From positions 1 through 64,000 of the forward strand of contig ONKQ01000008.1 in assembly GCA_900318465.1 (NCBI GenBank): 64,000 bases of DNA, written 5' to 3'. Shown here piece by piece: positions 57,152 through 64,000 of the stretch (the first letter of the stretch is position 1; each line of letters opens with the position of its first letter). This DNA is from an uncultured Bacteroidales bacterium. GTDB taxonomy: Bacteria > Bacteroidota > Bacteroidia > Bacteroidales > F082. The notes below the pieces were generated by a model. It did no database searches. It saw only the letters and a list, made by a program, of their open reading frames with translations, and was not told where the DNA came from. The translations under genes were made by a program, and so were the position numbers.

Positions 57152-58144
57152 CTATACATAAACCTTCTTTTTCAGAAACAAAGACCCCCCTGAAACCATT
57201 CTGCTAATACGATTTACAATCCTTTTCCACAGTGGCAACCGTTTAATGGCATAATAACTTGCAAACTGATTAATAATACGAGAATCCTCATAAACAACTT
57301 CAAGGAATCGAGGATTTGCAACTGATTGTGTTAAATCATTATGAAAGTCAGATGCATTGGTACCACTATGAACGCCTGTTCCATCAAAGCCGATATTATC
57401 CACATAAGACGAACAGGGCAAAATAGCCACACAATGCTGAGAAAACATTGCATAATTAAACCTTATTGCCCAAGAATCAATTCTTTTCTCATGCTGCAAT
57501 GACAAATACTTCATCATAACATCTCCGCCACGATTGAACGCCTCAATTTGATACTTATGTTTGCACAATTCATCATAATATGCCATCGACCAGTCCACCT
57601 TCTCCCATCTGTTTTTCCAAGTACCCCACCCAGTAGAAAAAGCCATCAAGCTGACAAACACATCATATTCGTAATCTGGAGGTATTTGAAACTTACTAAG
57701 AGGAGGACGATTGGCAGATACACAAAAAACAGCAGGATGAGCTTCATAAAATTCCAAAGCAAGATTCATGTATTTTAAAAAGAAAGGAGAGGTCACCAGA
57801 TCATCTTCAACAACAATAACTTTTCCGTATTGGTTAATCACATCTGTTACGCCTTTGATGATACTACCAGCCAATCCTCTATTGGATGATGATGCCACCA
57901 CATATACATTTTTGAATTTCCTTTCTTTTTTGGCCTTTAGTGCATACTCTTGAGCCAAATCATGAACCTTTTGTATTACACTCCTTTGTTCACTGGTAGC
58001 TGATACCCGAGGGCCATCGCAATAGAGATACAAATCAGATTCTGAAGCATAAATATTTCTACTTAAAGCTTCCCATGTCTGTTCACTATGACTGGGACGA
58101 TTATAATTAAAAACTATAATCGGCGCACAATTTGCTACTTCCAT
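57152..58144 (-). CDS. GT-A glycosyltransferase (GNT-I-like)
   Basis: The 330-residue protein starts IIVFNYNRPSHSEQTWEAL (about 10-28). It has the DxD-like metal motif VVEDDLVTSPFFLKYMN near 110-126 and FSTGWGTWKNRW near 168-179. This pattern is found in sugar transferases related to GNT-I/family 2 that act in surface-polysaccharide loci. Donor unknown. Its start overlaps the end of the AsnB-like gene by 10 bp. The following 128-bp gap before the ATP-grasp gene is AT-rich and shows nothing recognisable. Confidence 0.78.
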   Translation of the reverse strand: MEVANCAPIIVFNYNRPSHSEQTWEALSRNIYASESDLYLYCDGPRVSATSEQRSVIQKVHDLAQEYALKAKKERKFKNVYVVASSSNRGLAGSIIKGVTDVINQYGKVIVVEDDLVTSPFFLKYMNLALEFYEAHPAVFCVSANRPPLSKFQIPPDYEYDVFVSLMAFSTGWGTWKNRWEKVDWSMAYYDELCKHKYQIEAFNRGGDVMMKYLSLQHEKRIDSWAIRFNYAMFSQHCVAILPCSSYVDNIGFDGTGVHSGTNASDFHNDLTQSVANPRFLEVVYEDSRIINQFASYYAIKRLPLWKRIVNRISRMVSGGSLFLKKKVYV

Positions 58145-59931
58145 AGTAAACTTAACACTTTATCTGCCAAAACAGAATTGTAAAACTTAAAATCCGAAGT
58201 AAAACACTTATAGTCATACTGTTGTGCCACATGATACACAAATGAATTAGGTGACGTGAATCCTCGCTTGGGTGCATATAAAATGTAATCGGGCACAATT
58301 CCAGCAAGCACATCCTTCATGTATTGTTTCGGACGCCCTTTCACATATTTATACTCCAACGGCAACGACATAACATGTTCAACAAGTTGATAATCAAGCA
58401 AAGGAGAACGAACCTCCAAAGAGTTACCCATAGAAAGACGATCCGAAAGATAAAGATAAGCTTGGGTCATCACCGTATCAATAGCGGTATCATATATCAT
58501 ATCCACTTCCTTGCCATAGGGATAAATCGGAAATCCTTTATATATGCTGAACTTATAATCATTCAATAGGACTGTTTCTTTCCCAAGAGTTAATTTGGCA
58601 TTTTCCATAAACCGATAGTAATCATCATGAATCCACCAACCGTATGCTCTGTCTTCAAGCTTGTGAGGATATCCTGCAAAAAGCACCCATTTCAGATTAT
58701 GAGACATAAATTTCAGCCATTGCAATTTCTTCTCTTTGCCTTTCCAAGGAAAAATGGACTCATGTTCGCGGCGCAAATGGAGGGAATCCCCCAATAGGTT
58801 CCAGGCTGGATAGCCATAAAACAATTCATCGCCTCCCATACCACCTAGCAAGACCTTGAACCCAAGTTCCTTCACTTTTTTGAACATGGCCCATTGTGCT
58901 ATGGCAGTAGAGTCAGTCATAGGCTCATCCAAATATGCCGTAAGTTCGTCGAAACTGTCAACATAATCACTTTCGGACATTTCCAATTCATGATATATAA
59001 AGCCCTGCTCTTTAGCGAACCTGCGGGCGACAGCGCGCTCGTCTTCGGCATGTCTACCCGAATAGCCAGTAGTTATTGTATGCACTTCACGACCATTTCG
59101 TTTAGCCAATGCCGCTACGGCACTGCTGTCCACACCTCCACTGAGCATCACTGCAACGGGAACATCACTACGCATTTCAATATCCACAGCTTCCTGCATC
59201 AATCGTAGCGTTTCTTGCTTTGCTTCCTGAAGCGTACCGCCAAAATCATAGGTACGTCTGCGTTGCCAATAAAACCTGCGTTTCAGTCCATTGTCATTGA
59301 CCGTTATCATCTCACCCGGTTGCACCCGCTTGATTTGCTCCACAAAAGTATCACGAGGATTGATTCCACCTGTGAAACGGATGGGGGCGAGTAAAGCCTC
59401 TACATTCAGTTGCGGTTCTGCGATATATTCCTTCAGTATAGCCTTTAGCTCTGAGGAGAACACCACACCGCCTGGGACTTCAGCATAATAAATACGTTCT
59501 TCTCCTATCCTATCTCGAGCAACGAAAAGCTGACTATGCCTGACATCATAAAGGCAAAAAGCGAACATGCCACGCAGATGCTTTACACAATCCGTTCCAT
59601 ACAATTCATACAAGGGCAATATCACCTCTGTATCCGTATCAGTTTGCAAAGTCATGCCTTTCGATGCAAGTTCCTGTTTCAACTCGACATAATTATATAT
59701 CTCACCATTGCAAACAAGAACCACAGATCTATCCGCATTGAAAAGGGGTTGGGTGCCATTATCCAAACCAATGATGGAAAGACGCACTTGCCCTATAGCG
59801 CATCTATCGTCTGACCAATAACCCTCTTCATCAGGTCCACGGTAACGCATCTGGTCATTCATGCGTTTTAGTTTGATGGCATCTTGCTCTTTAAGGTGCT
59901 CATATCTGAATACAGCTGATACTCCACACAT
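58135..59931 (-). CDS. asnB: AsnB-type glutamine-hydrolysing amidotransferase
   Basis: The 598-residue enzyme begins MCGVSAVF, with the Ntn-type catalytic Cys2, RYRGPDEEG near 29-37 and NGEIYNY near 74-80. It carries the synthetase P-loop-like LSGGVDSSAVAALAKR near 263-278. In polysaccharide loci such proteins (WbpS, WbmE types) can amidate uronic acids rather than aspartate. The ATP-grasp, epimerase and uronate-like context makes that plausible. The loop RDRIGEERIYY departs from the usual RDR.G..PLYY. Confidence 0.9.
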   Translation of the reverse strand: MCGVSAVFRYEHLKEQDAIKLKRMNDQMRYRGPDEEGYWSDDRCAIGQVRLSIIGLDNGTQPLFNADRSVVLVCNGEIYNYVELKQELASKGMTLQTDTDTEVILPLYELYGTDCVKHLRGMFAFCLYDVRHSQLFVARDRIGEERIYYAEVPGGVVFSSELKAILKEYIAEPQLNVEALLAPIRFTGGINPRDTFVEQIKRVQPGEMITVNDNGLKRRFYWQRRRTYDFGGTLQEAKQETLRLMQEAVDIEMRSDVPVAVMLSGGVDSSAVAALAKRNGREVHTITTGYSGRHAEDERAVARRFAKEQGFIYHELEMSESDYVDSFDELTAYLDEPMTDSTAIAQWAMFKKVKELGFKVLLGGMGGDELFYGYPAWNLLGDSLHLRREHESIFPWKGKEKKLQWLKFMSHNLKWVLFAGYPHKLEDRAYGWWIHDDYYRFMENAKLTLGKETVLLNDYKFSIYKGFPIYPYGKEVDMIYDTAIDTVMTQAYLYLSDRLSMGNSLEVRSPLLDYQLVEHVMSLPLEYKYVKGRPKQYMKDVLAGIVPDYILYAPKRGFTSPNSFVYHVAQQYDYKCFTSDFKFYNSVLADKVLSLLWK

Positions 59932-59934
59932 AAT

Positions 59935-61055
<1,121 letters not shown>

Positions 61056-61074
<19 letters not shown>

Positions 61075-61913
61075 AAAAACAAACAAGCTATCAAAAAAAC
61101 CTTATGGAATCTCCGTTTAACTTTCTCCAAGACTATTAACCAGCGAATAATCGGAGAATACTTTTCTATTATTCTATATTTGGCAATCCATTCACGGTCT
61201 TTAGCCCATTGTTCATAATCATCAATGAATTTCTCATAGGCAGGATTAGACAAAATACGCTTGTGCTCATACACAAATTCGGGATTATTCTTCAAAACAT
61301 CCGAAACCCCACCAAGGCTATAATTTGAAATCACTGTATTCAATGCTTGAGTAGAAACCTTATTGTCAATAATTGCACGATACCAAAATTCAATATCTCC
61401 ATTGTATTTATACGACTCGTCGTATATGCCGAATCTCTCGAAGACACTTTTTCTTATAAAAGTTGACTGATGGGCGATGCCATAGAAATAAATTGTGCCA
61501 AATGTGTATATCTCTTTAGGAATATAGGACCATACTATTATTCCATTCTCAAGAACATTGCATCTGCAAACAACAATATCTTTTATCAATTTATTCTTTA
61601 CTATATCCAAAACCTCATTGTCAGCTAAACAATCTCCAGAATTAAGAAACAGCAAATACTCTCCCGATGACATCCTAATACCTTTGTTCATGGCATTATA
61701 TATCCCCGAATCTAACTCCGAAACCCATCTTGCTCTCATTCTTTTATCTGCACAACTAAGACAATCTTGGATGACACCAATTGAACCATCAGTAGAAGAG
61801 CCATCAACAACTATGAATTCAAAACCCTTGAAAGTCTGATTGATTACTGACATCATGGTTTTTCGCAAGCCATCAGCATTATTAAGATTGATTGTTATTA
61901 TCGACATTTTCAT
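61056..61913 (-). CDS. GT2 glycosyltransferase (WcaA-like)
   Basis: The 285-residue GT-A enzyme has IVVDGSSTDGSIGVI near 34-48, ELDSGIYNAMNKGIRM near 66-81 and FLNSGDCLADNEV near 89-101. It resembles the GT2 at 46705-47553 in the same positions, so the two are relatives with different acceptors or donors. The ATG at 61913 follows the PLP-enzyme stop with 2 bp between; MSII two codons later is another start. Confidence 0.87.
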
Positions 61914-61915
61914 AA

Positions 61916-62743
61916 TCAATTCAGATTGTTTATGATTTCACAAGTTCGTATGGCCTGTTCCTCTGAATAATAACGATCGTTAAACAGATTTATTACATGT
62001 TTATAAAGGGAATCTGCCATTTTAAAGCCACTCTCCATGGGTTTGTAATGCCCACTAGCAAACAAGCCATCCTCAAAAATCGCCTGCAAAACTCTATTTT
62101 TATTCTCCACCATAATATTAAAGCGCCATTTTTGATAGTTTTGAGGAAACTGTATCTTTTTAGGAAGATTCTTTCTATAAATATCGTTTAATCTCATTTT
62201 ATGAGACATGCTGATTTGATATTGGTCATTAAACCAATTCTTGTCAACCTTATAATCCAAATCCAGAAGCAATCCAGATGGCTCATGAACATTTTCATAA
62301 TTCCATTTATCACAAATATAACCCATCCCTCCCGAGCCCAAATCTATCATTTTTTTTGCTCCAGTACTGAACAATACGACATCCGCACAACTATGTTTCA
62401 CTTGTTGCGGAATGCACAAACATCTGTCATCCACAATTACAACATCCGAATTCCTCTCCTTAATCCTCTTGAAAAAATCATCTGGATTATTCTCAATGCC
62501 ATAAGTGTGTACATAAAGAACCAATTTCGCCTTATCAACCCATGCCATGACTTCTTCCTCATCCATACAGAAAGTACAGGGAGAAATGTCCACATAACGC
62601 ACTTGCATCCCCGCACACATCAAAGTATCAACCACATCCGAGCAAATATTAACCGGTAGCACAGCTATTCCCAGCAATTGATTCGAAACTATAAAATTAT
62701 ACAGAATCTTATTTGCTCTATATTCAACTATTTGCCTAAGCAT
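61916..62743 (-). CDS. DegT-family PLP protein, short form
   Basis: The 275-residue protein looks like a DegT/DnrJ/EryC1 aminotransferase lacking part of the N-terminus and C-terminus of the usual 370 residues. VVIVDDRCLCIPQQ near 100-113 carries the cofactor aspartate, and the lysine region is FSTGAKKMIDLGSGGMGYI near 124-142. It may aminate a sugar with reduced structure, or act differently. It overlaps the upstream GT4 gene by 16 bp. A truncated but still expressed form cannot be ruled out. Confidence 0.72.
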   Translation of the reverse strand: MLRQIVEYRANKILYNFIVSNQLLGIAVLPVNICSDVVDTLMCAGMQVRYVDISPCTFCMDEEEVMAWVDKAKLVLYVHTYGIENNPDDFFKRIKERNSDVVIVDDRCLCIPQQVKHSCADVVLFSTGAKKMIDLGSGGMGYICDKWNYENVHEPSGLLLDLDYKVDKNWFNDQYQISMSHKMRLNDIYRKNLPKKIQFPQNYQKWRFNIMVENKNRVLQAIFEDGLFASGHYKPMESGFKMADSLYKHVINLFNDRYYSEEQAIRTCEIINNLN

Positions 62744-64000
62744 TTTACAAACTCATCAAAATTATTTACAAATTTTGCCTGAGAAAGGCTCTTTACCGCA
62801 ACATCACGACATGCCAATGACATTTTAGCGTATTCTACGCCATCCAACATAATAATCTTAGAAATCGCCTCCGACAGTTCCTTCTTTGATTTTGCTTTCA
62901 CCACATATCCAGTAACCCCATTTTTCACATACGATTGATCGAACATCAGCCCAACAGGAAAACCAACGACAGGCGTTCCACAGGAAAGCGATTCCGCTAC
63001 CATCATAGGCCCAGCATCCTCTAATGACGGACATACAAATACATCTGAAGCTTGATAAGCCAACGAAAGCAAACGGGTGTCGGAAATGAAATCAATACAA
63101 GCATAATGAAACTGTGGTAATTCGCTCATTTGCTTACGCAATGTTTCCACTTTATGACCTGCGACGAGCACATAGACCCTATCTCTTATTGAAGCATCCA
63201 ATGATTCCCATAAGTCAGACAAAGAGTCAAAAAAGCAATTTACGCCTTTGCGCTTGTCGCGCACGTCGGTAGAACCCGTAAAAATCACCTTCGCATCACA
63301 AGGTATTTCAAATATTTGCTTCGCAATATTTCTGTTTTTGTTGGTAAAAAGGCTCGTGTCTATACACATTCCAATATCAAGTTTTCGACCATCCTTAAAA
63401 CACGCCGACTGAGACGCATTATGAAGTGACCAAGGACTAGCATACATGACTCCAATATCTGCTGCCTTGATATTTTTAGATTTGATGGCAAAAGAATTTG
63501 CAATCTCCTTTCGACGCTCCATGTTCCCAACCCCTGGACAATCGGCACAATCTTTTCGGTACTTCTCGCATTCCCAAAGCACATGGCAACCACCTGTATA
63601 GACATTTGCATCAAAAGCTGTCATATATACAGGCACTTTCCAGAATTCATGTAACTGTCGCAATGTTTCCGTATTAGCCAATCCATATACCAAGCCCGAT
63701 ATTATTACCTCTGGCACGAAACGGCAAGTGCTCTTGATATGCTCAACAGGAACAACAGCAGACATTTCCGTTTCGTTTGGGAAAAAAGCATAATTCGGAT
63801 TCGACTCGAAAAAGACATCTCGTTTGTCCTTTTTCCCAAAAAACAAATTCATTAAGCGTTGCCACTTATTCATTGTGGGAGGAAGCGGAATCTGGTAGAC
63901 AAATGACACATCTGTATGCTTATATTTCACCACCATTTCCACTTCATATCCAGAATTATGAAGCGTCTGTGCCAGATTCATAAACCATGCCGTTGCTCCG
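62728..64000 (-). CDS. GT4 glycosyltransferase (5' end outside the window)
   Basis: The GT-B enzyme reads GATAWFMNLAQTLHNSGYEV at its visible N-terminus, so the true start lies to the right of 64000; the ATG at 63981 (MNLAQTL) is internal. It has ISGLVYGLAN near 94, a cysteine-rich stretch (GGCHVLWECEKYRKDCADC) near 130-148 and donor-site CPSLEDAGPMMVAESLSCGT near 317-336, counting from that ATG. The cysteine stretch is typical of a subset of GT4 enzymes. At least 423 residues are present. Confidence 0.85.
   Translation of the reverse strand, partial: GATAWFMNLAQTLHNSGYEVEMVVKYKHTDVSFVYQIPLPPTMNKWQRLMNLFFGKKDKRDVFFESNPNYAFFPNETEMSAVVPVEHIKSTCRFVPEVIISGLVYGLANTETLRQLHEFWKVPVYMTAFDANVYTGGCHVLWECEKYRKDCADCPGVGNMERRKEIANSFAIKSKNIKAADIGVMYASPWSLHNASQSACFKDGRKLDIGMCIDTSLFTNKNRNIAKQIFEIPCDAKVIFTGSTDVRDKRKGVNCFFDSLSDLWESLDASIRDRVYVLVAGHKVETLRKQMSELPQFHYACIDFISDTRLLSLAYQASDVFVCPSLEDAGPMMVAESLSCGTPVVGFPVGLMFDQSYVKNGVTGYVVKAKSKKELSEAISKIIMLDGVEYAKMSLACRDVAVKSLSQAKFVNNFDEFVKCLGK

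Overview
The window looks like a chromosomal segment from a gut- or rumen-type Bacteroidales (phylum Bacteroidota). The reasons are Bacteroidota-style promoters (TAnnTTTG -7 boxes), few Shine-Dalgarno sequences, a type IX secretion gene (porQ), a long NusB, the GT3/GT35/GH57/GT4/debranching-enzyme glycogen set, and intergenic repeats made of CTCAACT, AACTTTTAACT and ATTCTGCATTC words. No rRNA, tRNA, CRISPR array, transposase or integrase was recognised.

Region 1 (1-8.8 kb) starts with the tail of an unknown gene and a small hypothetical gene. A minus-strand defence-like operon follows: a PLD-type nuclease fused to an SNF2 helicase, then an Eco57I-type adenine methylase whose frame is cut by one in-frame TGA (2096-2098), then a four-helix-bundle/zinc-ribbon protein. 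The 365-bp gap before the helicase holds two nested imperfect hairpins sharing competing arms, apparently inside the operon's leader.

Region 2 (8.8-18.9 kb) is core metabolism. It has a MurNAc/GlcNAc-recycling pair (AmgK-like kinase fused to a RapZ C-terminal domain, then MurU) overlapping an AddB-like nuclease, then a convergent block of a DUF721 (DciA-like) gene, recF, porQ and nusB, and an oxidative-stress/iron pair (rubredoxin-rubrerythrin and ferritin). The kinase-RapZ junction is a 7-bp tandem repeat that could slip out of frame.

Region 3 (18.9-33 kb) is a glycogen cluster: a glycogen synthase-alpha-glucan phosphorylase fusion, GH57 amylase, an outer-membrane-barrel-like protein, a GT4 transferase and a debranching enzyme. 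A DUF4143-type AAA ATPase sits inside it, with three palindromes exactly 32 bp apart over and upstream of its promoter. An M3 peptidase lipoprotein diverges from the cluster.

Region 4 (33-64 kb) is a visibly more AT-rich surface-polysaccharide locus, all on the minus strand. It ends in an export/control operon (Wza-like lipoprotein, BY-kinase with a Gly-Tyr and poly-His tail, CpsB-type phosphatase). Upstream is a long, tightly overlapping series of glycosyltransferases, sugar-nucleotide enzymes (WbpP-like epimerase, RffA-like aminotransferase), acyl-modification enzymes, ATP-grasp and AsnB-like ligases, an ArnC-like transferase with ArnE/ArnF-like half-transporters, and large membrane proteins that could be GT-C transferases or polymerases. 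An AAA/PD-(D/E)XK ATPase interrupts this series next to a truncated relative of arnF, which suggests cassette replacement. The locus runs off the right edge. No initiating transferase or obvious Wzx was seen, so these probably lie beyond 64 kb.
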